DNA from: Imbricaverruca yamaguchii | Lineage: Eukaryota > Arthropoda > Thecostraca > Neoverrucidae | DNA: 64,000 nucleotides | NCBI GenBank assembly: GCA_034440575.1 | Contig: JAOTOL010001280.1 | Coordinates: 2,501 to 66,500 of the forward strand | Direction of reading: 5' to 3' | Shown: in pieces, positions 47,846 to 59,057 of the stretch | Layout: each line of letters opens with the position of its first letter | Position numbering within the stretch: position 1 is the first letter of the stretch | Program-made: the position numbers and the translations under genes | The notes under the pieces: model-generated | What the model saw: the letters and a program-made list of their open reading frames with translations, nothing else | Databases searched by the model: none | What the model was told of the DNA's origin: nothing

Positions 47846-48129
47846 CAGCGCTAGCATTGACTTACGGAAGTGATCAACAGGAGAACATATCCGGCCGAAC
47901 ATCATCCTGCATTCGCAAGTTGTCTATTCCCTCTGCTTGCGAATGCCTTCACTGCCAGGACCAGTGGCGGATCACGAGGAGACATGGGGTCATGGTCCCC
48001 TTCGTCCCCGAATGGACCCACGCAGACCGTTGGAAACTGTGTTTCAACATAGGCCGCGAGGAAGCACACATCAAATTGTGCGCACCAGGGAGTCTCCGGG
48101 CGACTGGTGAAGGCCTCAGGCCGTTATGA
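47846..48129 (-). other. SLC6 intron sequence
   Basis: No feature recognised. Confidence 0.35.
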
Positions 48130-48640
48130 AGTGCTCTTTGTCCTGCGAGAAGAGCCCTTGAACTGACGAAAGAAGTCCCGAGCTGACGAAGAGCTGATGA
48201 AAAGAGCCCCGAGCAACGGAGATTGCCCACGGGCACCGAGCTGGGCCAACGTGAAGGGGTTCTTGGCCAACAAAGAGGCTCGGGCCTTTGGAAGGGCCTC
48301 CGGACGGACGAAGAGGACCCTGACCGGTGAAGAGGGTCCTAGGGTTAAGATGGCTCCCTTGAGCTCGTTGGCTCCCTTGAGCCAACGGAGTGGACCAGTG
48401 AGCCGACGGTGACGGACCCTAGCCACCGGAGAGGACCCTAGACTATCGGAGAGGGTCCCAAGCTAATATGAATGGACACGGGTCTGGTGGGGGGGGGGTC
48501 CAATCCAAAACAAAGGCTACTCCGTTGGCTGAAGATGTAGGGGCCCAAGCGTTTGAAAGATGAGCCTCCGGCTTGACTGTAACGATCCCGGTCCGCTAAA
48601 GGGGATCCCCGAGCCAACGGAGAATAGCCCTTAGCCCTTA
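48130..48640. repeat. Degenerate ~25-30-bp tandem repeat, SLC6 intron
   Basis: Diverged units of GAGCCAACGGAGAGGACCCT / GAGCTGACGAAGAGCCCC type, with a G9 run near 48490. Confidence 0.65.
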
Positions 48641-48649
48641 AGCAGGAGT

Positions 48650-48780
48650 CAATTGCCCCTGACGCAGGTGGAACGCTTCACCTTCCAGGGAAAATTAGGA
48701 CACCATAGGTGTTCATTATCCCTTGGGTGGGTCGAATGCTCCACCTTCCAAGGGAAATTAAGACACCATAAGAGTTTGTT
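48650..48780. repeat. Two-copy tandem duplication of about 66 bp
   Basis: GCTTCACCTTCCAGGGAAAATTAGGACACCATAGG-like sequence is repeated after about 66 bp as GCTCCACCTTCCAAGGGAAATTAAGACACCATAAG. Confidence 0.8.
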
Positions 48781-49241
48781 AACGTTTTGGAGGTTCCAAT
48801 CATTCAGTATCACCCCGCCCCGTCCACCACCTGAGTTACTATGTTGTTGGATTTTATGTAGGACTAGAACGTCCCCAATCTTGTATTAAAACAACTAATT
48901 CAGTGCTCCAATATTTCTGCAAGTGTATACAGTTGCGGGAAATTCAAAAGATGTCTCACCGGTCATGGAAATTTATGCAGTACCATCACAGTTATATATT
49001 TTCCAATCTACTTTTAGGCACTTGTTCAATTATCGCTTCCCTCCCTGAATACCCCATGATTTCGCACGGAGTCCTATAAAATTCCTCACGGTTTGGGTAA
49101 GCCGTCCCCATGCCTGAGAGCCTCCTATTTAACTCGTTTCTTTTATCCTTCAACTCACTATTGCGGTGACTCGTCGATGAACGTACGTCCATCGTCCATT
49201 ATGATCTTGTTGTGGTACATTTTGCCGAGGTGTATACTTGG
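48781..49241 (-). other. SLC6 intron sequence
   Basis: No feature recognised. Confidence 0.35.
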
Positions 49242-49374
<133 letters not shown>

Positions 49375-49658
49375 AGTTGTACGTTGAATCATCAAGTAAT
49401 TATTGTCGTTCGAAAAATATGCACTGCACGCTGTTCCACATTACAAGCAGTAGCGAATCTATGGGGTCATGAGGTTATGCACCCCTCTCCTTGGGCCCTC
49501 GGGGCAAGAAGGGGTCGTTGAGCACGTGTTTTAATACAGGCCGAAAACAACCGCTAGTTACGGTACGATGCTACGTGTAGTTCAGACCAGAAATTCGCAT
49601 GACTACCGCCCCTTCCCCCCCCACCCTATTCGCTCACATCGCCGCAGCCCGCTAGTAC
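49375..49658 (-). other. SLC6 intron sequence
   Basis: No feature recognised apart from a C-run near 49616. Confidence 0.35.
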
Positions 49659-49815
49659 CTGATCCAGCGTGGCAGTGAGGTCGCAGTGTTGCAGTCCCAG
49701 TGCCTGTCGACTCTCGTTAAAAAATGCGTGGTGGTTCAGCATTCCCTCGTACGTCTCTGCCGTCATGTTCGGGAAGAACTGATCCGGAAAGTGGGGTGCC
49801 AACTTCTCCACGTTA
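49659..49815 (-). CDS. SLC6 transporter, exon with extracellular loop 4
   Basis: One base completes His, then NVEKLAPHFPDQFFPNMTAE continues to CDLTATLDQ. This is the large extracellular loop 4 of B0AT-type SLC6 proteins. NMT and NES are candidate N-glycosylation sites and one Cys is present. Acceptor TTTTAG just above 49815, donor CAG|GTACTA, phase 0. Its one-base start phase fits the two-base overhang of the TM6-TM7 exon. Confidence 0.92.
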
Positions 49816-50814
49816 CTAAAATAGAAAGATACACATTACACTCAAGTGCATCGACAGGGCCGAAGCCGTGTGCACCAAACCAACTCCTATAGTGTATGAA
49901 CGAGGCAGTTTGTCATGTCATTCTTATGGACGGAATATTGCAAAAGAAGCTGACGCGCCAGCAAACCCAAATACACGCACTGTCATGTGGTTTTTGAATA
50001 CCGTATGCTTATCCTCAATTCCAACGGTATAATATCTAAGGATCAATGTCAGCATATAGCTATTAATCCGTTTTAGTATGGTAGAATTTATGTACAGTCA
50101 CCCAGAAGACAGGCAAATGTCAATATCCGAAGTATCACGTAATCAAAAGCGTCTTCGTAGGACGGCACGAACGAATAGGTTGGATTCTTCGCATGGCTGG
50201 GCTGAATGACATAAGGGTGAATGTAAAACGCCAATGACAATACCAGACAAATCTAAGGCAAACGCAAGAGGTATCACAGTGCAGCCTATACTATCTATAT
50301 GCATATATTCGAATGATACACTAAAATTTGTATTTTTGTACCTAGCTCTAATCTCAGAACAATCGCTGTTCACGTACCATTCGACCGCTCGATTTCTAGC
50401 CACTGGTTGGCGCTGCATTCACTACCACGTCCAGTCAATGAGCAATCAATAATTTGCCCTATCGCATGCCGCAGCTCGACTTCAAAACGATACATACTTA
50501 TATCCATAATTTATAAACAATCATAAAAGCTAAGGTTTCATCACGAACTCGATAGGACATCCGAATAACAACTGAAGTGACGTTCTGTTTAATTTTGATA
50601 TCACGTCACCCACCTCAGCAGGACACCTATCAGAGTTTGCAGAGACTCTATTTGCAGGGGCCCTATTGTAGGTGAAGTACGTACCTGTGTCATTTTCCGT
50701 GTCCGAATATTTGTTCTAACACGGATTGTATCGTTGAAAACCCTTAGCCACTCCAGTAAGCATATTATATACACCCCAGCCCCTTCACAACTAGACGCCT
50801 TGTACATTGGCCGA
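49816..50814 (-). other. SLC6 intron sequence
   Basis: No repeats or genes recognised between the EL4 exon and the 80-bp array. Confidence 0.45.
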
Positions 50815-52195
50815 GTCAGGCATGTTGCCAACTCATTTGGTGGTATACACCCCAGTATCCTCTTCACACCTACACACCGTCTGCAGTGCCCGGGGTCAGA
50901 CGTGTTGCCAACTTACTGGGCGATATACACCCCCCTCCCCACCTGACACCTACACACCGTCTGCAGTGCCCGGGGTCAGACGTGTTGCCAACTTACTGGG
51001 CGATATACACTCCCCTCCCCACCTGACACGTACACACCGTCTGCAGTGCCCGAGATCAGACGTGTTGCCAACTTACTGGGCGATATACACCCCCCTCCCC
51101 ACCTGACACGTACACACCGTCTGCAGTGCCCGAGGTCAGACGTGTTGCCAACTTACTGGGCGATATACACCCCCTCCCCACCTGACACCTACCCACCGTC
51201 TGCAGTGCCCGGGGTCAGACGTGTTGCCAACTTACTGGGCGATATACACCCCCCTCCCCACCTGACACCTACACACCGTCTGCAGTGCCCGGGGTCAGAC
51301 GTGTTGCCAACTTACTGGGCGATATACACCCCCTCCCCACTTGACACCTACACACCGTCTGCAGTGCCCGGGGTCAGACGTGTTGCCAACTTACTGGGCG
51401 ATATACACCCCCTCCCCACCTGACACCTACACACCGTCTGCAGTGCCCGGGGTCAGACGTGTTGCCAACTTACCGGGCGATATACACCCCCCTCCCCACC
51501 TGACACGTACACACCGTCTGCAGTGCCCGGGGTCAGACGTGTTGCCAACTTGCCGGGCGATATACACCCCCTCCCCACCTGACACCTACACACCGTCTGC
51601 AGTGCCCGAGGTCAGACGTGTTGCCAACTTACTGGGCGATATACACCCCCTCCCCACCTGACACCTACACACCGTCTGCAGTGCCCGGGGTCAGACGTGT
51701 TGCCAACTTACTGGGCGATATTCACCCCCCTCCCCACCTGACACCTACACACCGTCTGCAGTGCCCGGGGTCAGACGTGTTGCCAACTTACTGGGCGATA
51801 TACACCCCCCTCCCCACCTGACACGTACACACCGTCTGCAGTGCCCGAGATCAGACGTGTTGCCAACTTACTGGGCGATATACACCCCCTCCCCACCTGA
51901 CACCTACACACCGTCTGCAGTGCCCGAGATCAGACGTGTTGCCAACTTACAGGGCGATATACACCCCCCTCCCCACCTGACACCTACACACCGTCTGCAG
52001 TGCCCGGGGTCAGACGTGTTGCCAACTTACCGGGCGATATACACCCCCCTCCCCACCTGACACCTACACACCGTCTGCAATAATTGGTGGCATGTCGGGG
52101 ATCATGACCGGGGTCAGACGTGTTGCCAACTCACTGGGTGACATACACACCAGACAGCCCCATCTTCACATATACACTGTCTGTAGCAACACATG
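50815..52195. repeat. 80-bp minisatellite derived from the TM6-TM7 exon splice donor
   Basis: About 16 units of 78-80 bp. On the minus strand each contains ATATCGCCCA|GTAAGTTGGC, a near copy of the real junction ATCGCCCA|GTGAGTTAGC at 52208/52207, and GGGCACTGCAG, an acceptor-like word. The units decay as they approach the exon. Confidence 0.93.
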
Positions 52196-52207
52196 TCGCT
52201 AACTCAC

Positions 52208-52449
52208 TGGGCGATGCACTTGTTGTAGTTTTGCACGGCCTTGTAGCCGAGCACGGCGAAGATGTCCACCGCGCCGAATGTGGCCGTGAACACGGTGACG
52301 AAGCACATGAAGACGGCGTCCTGTTTGCAGTTGTTCTTCACCGGGTTGTAAGAGGCGAACGCGATCAGCGAGCCGAAACCCAGACCGAGCGAGTAGAACA
52401 CCTGGGTGGCTGCGTCCATCCACACCGTCGGCTCCATCAACTTCTCCAG
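52208..52449 (-). CDS. SLC6 transporter, exon with TM6-TM7
   Basis: Starts [20 protein letters not shown]. [26 protein letters not shown] is the defining TM6 signature, holding the unwound substrate/Na+ site; here it reads [25 protein letters not shown] follows, then TM7 ([20 protein letters not shown]) and KAVQNYNKC. The acceptor CCGCAG ends at 52450, phase 0; the donor is CCCA|GTGAGT with a two-base overhang. The exon's own donor is the apparent seed of the neighbouring minisatellite. Confidence 0.95.
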
Positions 52450-52978
<529 letters not shown>

Positions 52979-52979
52979 C

Positions 52980-53205
52980 GTGAACACTGTCAGACATCCC
53001 CAGTGACATAGTGGGGTCACTGCCAAACATCCCCAATACTCCAGCCCACCATCAGACATCCTCAGTGACCCAACCGGATCACTATCAGACATCTTCAATG
53101 ACCCAGCCGGACCACTGCCAGCCGGCCCCGGGTCTGTCCAGTGACCCAGCCGGGTCAGCGTCAGACGGCCCCTGTCTTACCCAGTGACCCAGCCTAGGTG
53201 ACGTC
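52980..53205. repeat. Degenerate ~40-bp tandem repeat, relative of the 54.5-kb array
   Basis: Diverged units around CAGTGACCCAGCCGGACCAC and TCAGACATCCTC. The same GACCCAGCCGGACC core builds the array at 54545-55507. Confidence 0.75.
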
Positions 53206-53409
53206 AACATCGGTCGGCTGCCGTGCTGAGGGAGCACGTTACTAACCCCAGTAGTCGGCGCCGCCGCAGTGCCGCCGCCGCCGCCTTCGTGTGTAAATTT
53301 AGATCAACTCGGGTCGCAGGGACGGGAAGAAGCGTCCGGCGAGCCGGCCGGGAGAGGCGCCGGTTTTTGCGCCGAATTCGCCGCCAGGTAGGAGCAAGCC
53401 TCCAGATGG

Positions 53410-53570
53410 AGATGGGGGGGGGGGGCACGTGGCTCGGCTCCAGGTGGAAATTGGGAGCACGTGGCTGGGCTCAAAGTAGAGATGGGAGCACGTGGCTGGG
53501 CTCCAGGTGGAAATTGGGAGCACGTGGCTGGGCTCCAGGTGAAGATGGGGAGCACGTGACTGGGCTCGAC
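53410..53570. repeat. 32-bp minisatellite with E-boxes, SLC6 intron
   Basis: About five units of GGGAGCACGTGGCTGGGCTC plus CAGGTGGAAATT, each with CACGTG, between two G10 runs (53415 and 53580). Confidence 0.88.
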
Positions 53571-53829
53571 ACGGCTCTCGGGGGGGGGGCTATAGTTGGG
53601 CAGCTGACAATCTGGTGGTTGTGCTAGAAGTGTTGTGTTGTCGTACTGTGCTGTGTGCGGGCGCAAAGGTGAACAATGTGTATGCTACCTGGTCTTCTGA
53701 ATGCTATTTATGCCTTGGTAAGTGGACATCAAAGTTTACGACGCACACGGAGGGATGGGTGTTCTTTCCCACCTACGACTTAAAGTGGCGTGGGTTGGTT
53801 GTGCCACCGATCCACTGAGAGGAGGTTAC
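53571..53829 (-). other. SLC6 intron sequence
   Basis: No feature recognised beyond the G-run at 53580. Confidence 0.35.
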
Positions 53830-53940
53830 CTTGGGTGTGAAGAGATGGGCCAGACCGATGCCAGCGCCAGGCAGTGTGACAGCTCTCCCGAAGAAAATGA
53901 TGAGTATCAAATATGGGAACAACGCTGTGAAGTACACCAC
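53830..53940 (-). CDS. SLC6 transporter, exon with TM5
   Basis: A compact 37-codon exon in phase 0/0: [20 protein letters not shown] then [19 protein letters not shown]|VVYFTAxFPYxxLxxxxxRxxxLPGAxxGixxxxxP is the canonical SLC6 TM5 block. Acceptor CACCAG at 53941-53946, donor AAG|GTAACC. Confidence 0.96.
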
Positions 53941-54544
53941 CTGGTGACAAGGCACAACGGTGAGAGGTTGCGACAGCTGCACAAAGTCGTTTACATTGAG
54001 AATATGAACGTTTACATTGGGATACACAAACATGGATGGTCGTCACCATACATCGGTGAATGTTGGGCCCAACAACTAATAAGCAATGCTAGTATAAAGC
54101 ATCCTGTAGACCTGCGGCATACCGCTGAATATTTTGTGTTTGAGCAGAAAATATTTTGTTGTGGAACTGAGACACGCTTTGTTTCAACATCAACTATTTA
54201 AAAGCCCAGTTAATATTGTTATTATTGGGGTTTCGGCCCCAGCTGGAGGCTTCGTCAGCCGTGGTGGTGAAAATGTGGTGAACACCTTCACAAATACCTG
54301 AAAAAGTAAAAGGGTAAAGCACTGTCTTAACTTGCTGCTTCAGCAACCTTCCAAGCACCAAACCAAGATTGACCTGGGTTTGACTAACAGTGCTGTCGTC
54401 GATGCCAATATTTGTTTCAACTTCACCTTCACAAGTATCCGTCATAAGGAGGAGCCAAAGTACCTAACAGTTCATGCCATAGGAAAACTGCGAAAGGAAG
54501 AAAATGCTTTCGGGACCCAGTTTTCAGCCTAAACAGACGTTTTC
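53941..54544 (-). other. SLC6 intron sequence
   Basis: No feature recognised between the TM5 exon and the 32/33-bp array. Confidence 0.4.
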
Positions 54545-55507
54545 TAACCAACCGGACCACGCCAGACGGCCCCCGTGATCCAGCCGGACCACGCCAGACG
54601 GCCCCCGTGACCCAGCCGGACCACGCCAGACGGCCCCCGTGACCCAGCCGGACCACGCCAGACTACCTCCGTGACCCAGTCGGACCGCCGCCAGACTACC
54701 TCCGTGACCCAGCCGGACCGCCGCCAGACTACCTCCGTGACCCAGCCGGACCACGCCAGACGGCCCCCGTGACCCAGCCGGACCGCCGCCAGACTACCTC
54801 CGTGACCCAGCCGGACCGCCGCCAGACTACCTCCGTGACCCAGCCGGACCGCCGCCAGACTACCTCCGTGACCCAGCCGGACCACCGTCAGACTACCTCC
54901 GTGACCCAGCCGGACCGCCGCCAGACTACCTCCGTGACCCAGCCGGACCGCCGCCAGACTACCTCCGTGACCCAGCCGGACCGCCGCCAGACTACCTCCG
55001 TGACCCAGTCGGACCACCGTCAGACTACCTCCGTGACCTAGCCGGACCACCGCCAGACTACCTCCGTGACCCAGCCGGACCACGCCAGACGGCCCCCGTG
55101 ACCCAGCCGGACCACGCCAGACTACCTCCGTGACCCAGTCGGACCGCCGCCAGACTACCTCCGTGACCCAGTCGGACCGCCGCCAGACTACCTCCGTGAC
55201 CCAGTCGGACCACCGTCAGACTACCTCCGTGACCTAGCCGGACCACCGCCAGACTACCTCCGTGACCCAGCCGGACCACGCCAGACGGCCCCCGTGACCC
55301 AGCCGGACCACGCCAGACTACCTCCGTGACCCAGTCGGACCGCCGCCAGACTACCTCCGTGACCCAGTCGGACCGCCGCCAGACTACCTCCGTGACCCAG
55401 TCGGACCGCCGCCAGACTACCTCCGTGACCCAGTCGGACCGCCGCCAGACTACCTCCGTGACCCAGCCGGACCACGCCAGACTACCTCCGTGACCCAGTC
55501 GGACCGC
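54545..55507. repeat. 32/33-bp minisatellite, about 30 units, SLC6 intron
   Basis: Unit CCAGCCGGACCGCCGCCAGA plus CTACCTCCGTGAC, with a variant CGGCCCCCGTGAC half. An internal segment of about 190 bp is itself duplicated (near 55077-55265 and 55265-55460). Confidence 0.95.
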
Positions 55508-55520
55508 TGTTAGGCTGCTG

Positions 55521-55543
55521 CCTAACCTAACCTAACCTAACCT
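55521..55543. repeat. Interstitial (CCTAA)4 telomere-like tract
   Basis: CCTAACCTAACCTAACCTAA followed by CCT, immediately after the 32/33-bp array. TTAGG is the arthropod-type telomere unit. Confidence 0.85.
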
Positions 55544-55659
55544 GACGTGTGAAGGAGTCAGAGGTGTGGGTAGGGGTCAGCCGACTCAAGAACCGACGCT
55601 AGCGATCATTGCTGCATCTAACATAAAACAATGCAGCGTGTAATTGTACTACGTGCTGT

Positions 55660-56065
55660 ACGTAACAGCACGAAGCACCTGCTCCGAGCTCCACAGCGCT
55701 ACACACAAACTACACACTCCACAGCCCTACACGTAACAGCACGAAGCAGCTGCTCCGAGCTCCACAGCGCTACACACAAACTACACACTCCACAGCCCTA
55801 CACGTAACAGCACGAAGCACCTGCTCCGAGCTCCACAGCGCTACACACAAACTACACACTCCACAGCCCTACACGTAACAGCACGAAGCACCTGCTCCGA
55901 GCTCCACAGCGCTACACACAAACTACACACTCCACAGCCCTACACGTAACAGCACGAAGCACCTGCTCCGAGCTCCACAGCGCTACACACAAACTACACA
56001 CTCCACAGCCCTACACGTAACAGCACGAAGCACCTGCTCCGAGCTCCACAGCGCTACACACAAAC
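55660..56065. repeat. 71-bp minisatellite, 5.7 units, SLC6 intron
   Basis: Exact 71-bp period: ACGTAACAGCACGAAGCACC, TGCTCCGAGCTCCACAGCGC, TACACACAAACTACACACTC and CACAGCCCTAC. Nearly identical units suggest recent expansion. Confidence 0.95.
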
Positions 56066-56178
56066 ATCCCGGAAACATGTACAGAAAACGACTAGAACGG
56101 AATTCTGTAAGTGTGTGTGTGTGTACGGGGGGAGGTAGTAGGTAGGTAAGGATCCTCGCAGTTGGACCCGCCGCCTAC

Positions 56179-56406
56179 CTTGCCGGACGACTGAATGCCG
56201 CGCATGATACAGGCGTAGACGACCACCCAGGAGAGCAGCAGGCAGAGCGCCATCCACCACTTGATGCCGTCCGGCTCGTCGATGGAGCCCGAGGCGTCGA
56301 TGGCCGTGCGGTACCAGAAGTAGGCCGTCTCGGACGACTTGGCACACTCGGCCACCGGCGTGCTGTTGCCGCCCTCCGTTGGACACACGGCGAACGGCAG
56401 CGGGTT
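56179..56406 (-). CDS. SLC6 transporter, exon with extracellular loop 2 and TM4
   Basis: 76 codons in phase 0/0, beginning NPLPFAVCPTEGGNSTPVAE and CAKSSETAYFWYRTAIDASG. The two Cys flanking a glycosylatable NST correspond to the loop-2 disulfide, and FWYRTaIDaSgSI..PdGIkWWM is very like B0AT-type SLC6 proteins. TM4 is WWMALCLLLSWVVVYACIMRG, ending IQSSGK. Acceptor GGCCAG just above 56406 (weak pyrimidine tract), donor AAG|GTAGGC. Diverged ~58-bp repeats lie upstream of the acceptor. Confidence 0.93.
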
Positions 56407-56439
56407 CTGGCCGCACACAGCGCTGGCCGCGTCAGCCAC

Positions 56440-56600
56440 CGCCCGCAGCACGTACACTGACACAGCTACCGCCCACAGTGGCCGCGCTATCCACCTTCCG
56501 TGGCCTCGGGACTGCGACGGGTACCACTCAGAGCGGCCACGTTATCCACCACCCGAAATCTGTGGACTGCGACGGGTAGCGCTCAGAGGGGCAGTTAAAC
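56440..56600. repeat. ~58-bp degenerate tandem repeat next to the TM4 exon
   Basis: GGCCRCGYTATCCACC...GACTGCGACGGGTA.C.CTCAGAG occurs two to three times, beginning within about 60 bp of the splice acceptor. Confidence 0.7.
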
Positions 56601-56654
56601 AGAGGCACGGCCGCTCGTGCTCGGTTGCGAGGCCATGCAGTGTCCCCGGGCTCT

Positions 56655-56745
56655 GATTCCATCCGTCACTGAAAGACTCGATTCCACCCATCACTGATGG
56701 ATTCCGATCTTGATTCCGTCCGTCACTGATGGGCTGGATAATCCC
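56655..56745. repeat. ~25-bp degenerate repeat
   Basis: Three to four variants of GATTCCATCCGTCACTGATG. Confidence 0.75.
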
Positions 56746-57763
56746 GCTGATCGTGGAACTTGAACTCACGGTGTTGAGATCAGGAGTCGAACATTCCACC
56801 GACTAATATATTCCGACCCCCCGGAAATCAACTAGATCTGACTCGCTATCATTAGGAAATAACTGCACGCTACCCAGTACATTTGAGCTGAAATGGCATG
56901 ATATAAATCCAGACTTCAAATCAAGCTGTTCCCGGAAAATGCTTCATCCATAGCAAATGTTCAGCTCCACTGAATGTTAATACACGGAATTCATTTCCGT
57001 CTGGTTTGCCATCGACCTTTGTCCTGTTCATGAGCAACCGTGTTCAGATTGGTACTATTCTAGATGAAAGCTGATCTCATGATTGCCATGGTATTCCGGA
57101 TATGAGACATGCACACGACTTATTTTACTAATGTGCACGGATTGGTAATTCAAAACTGCACTCCGACAAGTCAGTTGAAGGAAGGACCATTGTGCTGATG
57201 ACACGAAAGTGGGAAATGACTAGGGGAGCCCGAGTGGTACGATAGTGTCAGAAGTTCACCACCTGCCCAGACCTGCCTGTTGCTGGACCATTTGAGTTGC
57301 GCCGGTGGGATCGGAACATTGCGGGTGGACCATCAGTGACGACCTGGAGCTGTCCGGGTGGGCTGGTGCTATACATTGCAGTTGCGGGCCCGTTCGCTGT
57401 GCGTCAGTGGAGTCTGGACCGCACGTTGATTAACAATTACAATAAGGCGTTTGACTTACGATTTGATATTCCTGATGCTTCCCGTCGGCAAGTTATCAAT
57501 ATAAGATCAGAAGAGGACTAAACTGACTTTTGATCGGCAAGCACTGATTATAGCAAGAACGACTGTAACAGTAGCATTAAGCTGCCTCTAGTATATCCAA
57601 GAGGTAGAATTGATCTTGAACTAACTACTACTTTACTGAGTTTGCAAACATCTTGTAAGTCTGTAACACTAGCAAACCTTAATCGAATACGAATAAGTGA
57701 TGACATAATTATTGTCGCTTAGTCGAATAGCTAGTTAAGATGTCAGAATCCAGCATGGACTCA
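56746..57763 (-). other. SLC6 intron sequence
   Basis: No feature recognised. Confidence 0.4.
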
Positions 57764-57800
57764 CTCACTTCCATGCACAATGCCTGTGCATGAAAGTGAG
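57764..57800. repeat. Near-perfect hairpin, 16-bp arms, 5-nt loop
   Basis: CTCACTTCCATGCACA, loop ATGCC, TGTGCATGAAAGTGAG: 15 of 16 pairs. It lies in an SLC6 intron. Confidence 0.9.
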
Positions 57801-57975
57801 CATTCACCTTTTGATCATGGCAACACATCGGAGCAACACTACGAATGCATGGCTTACTCACGACAGCGACACCAAGCCCTGCACGTTATCCGAACACCAC
57901 TGGCCCCTTCATATCGACTTGCACCACCCACAGCACCTGAGATGTTGTGAACCTACCTCTGCCCAACGACCTCAC

Positions 57976-58208
57976 CGTGAATGAGTTGAAGAGGTAGTAG
58001 AAGCACCAGGCGATGATGACGTTGTAGTAGAGACCGACGAGGAAGGAGACGATGGTGGAGGCGACGCCGATGCCGGCCGTCCACGGGTGGACGATGTTCC
58101 ACACGCCGAGCGAGCCCTGCCGCAGCCGCTGGCCCAGGCCCAGCTCGATCAGGAAGAGGGGCGCCCCCTCCACCACCATCATGACCACATACGGAATCAG
58201 GAACGCAC
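57976..58208 (-). CDS. SLC6 transporter, exon with TM2-TM3
   Basis: Earliest exon found. Two bases complete a Gly codon, then AFLIPYVVMMVVEGAPLFLI and ELGLGQRLRQGSLGVWNIVH. GGG|AFLIPY...EG.PLF.lElglGQ...GslgvW is TM2 and the first intracellular loop of SLC6; GIGVASTIVSFLVGLYYNVI and IAWCFYYLFNSFT are TM3. Acceptor TGGCAG ends at 58209; donor ACG|GTGAGG, phase 0. The preceding exon (NVWRFPY in TM1) must exist for a functional gene but was not recognised up to 64000. Best family guess: SLC6A15-20-like Na+-dependent neutral amino-acid transporter. Confidence 0.94.
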
Positions 58209-58572
58209 CTGCCAGTGGACATATGGAGAATCAGGAAGAAATGTGACATGGAGATGCGGAATGGGGAACGCATCGAATTATGCAATCTCCACAATGTGCA
58301 AAACTGAATGGAATAGTTGAAGTTCTCGTTGGTGAAGCCAGGTTGAACCGGTCACATCTCTGTGAGACAACGTTCTTAGTAAAGTTACCCCGACGGACTT
58401 CAGATAAATTTCACCCAAGTTGCTTTGACGTTATGGTGCTTCTCTGACCTCCACTAGAAATTGCATCCTAAACAGCGTAGATGTTCCACATCGCTTGCGT
58501 TTACGATTGAGATTCAGGAGCGTATGGGAGTTATCATCCAGTACGTGCTTCAAACGAAGTTCTCTGATTCTA
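58209..58572. other. SLC6 intron sequence
   Basis: No feature recognised. Confidence 0.4.
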
Positions 58573-59057
58573 GATGATGGTCATTGTCAGGCCCCCTAGC
58601 CATGGCAGATGATGGTCATTGTCAGGCCCCCTAGCCATGGCAAATGATGGTCATTGTCAGGCCCCCTAGCCATAGCAGATGGTGGCCATTGCCAGGCTCC
58701 CCCAGCCATAGCAGATGGTGGTCATTGCCAGGCTCCCCCAGCCATAGCAGATGGTGGCCATTGCCAGGCTCCCCCAGCCATAGCAGATGGTGGCCATTGC
58801 CAGGCTCCCCCAGCCATAGCAGATGGTGGCCATTGCCAGGCTCCCCCAGCCATAGCAGATGGTGGCCATTGCCAGGCTCCCCCAGCCATAGCAGATGGTG
58901 GTCATTGCCAGGCTCCCCCAGCCATAGCAGATGGTGGTCATTGCCAGGCTCCCCCAGCCATAGCAGATGGTGGTCATTGCCAGGCTCCCCCAGCCATAGC
59001 AGATGGTGGTCATTGCCAGGCTCCCCTAGCCATGACAGAAAATGGCTATTGTCAGTG
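58573..59057. repeat. 36-bp minisatellite, about 13 units
   Basis: Unit CAGATGGTGGYCATTGCCAG plus GCTCCCCCAGCCATAG. The period divides by 3 and the unit has no stops in several frames, so open frames appear on both strands. Confidence 0.95.
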
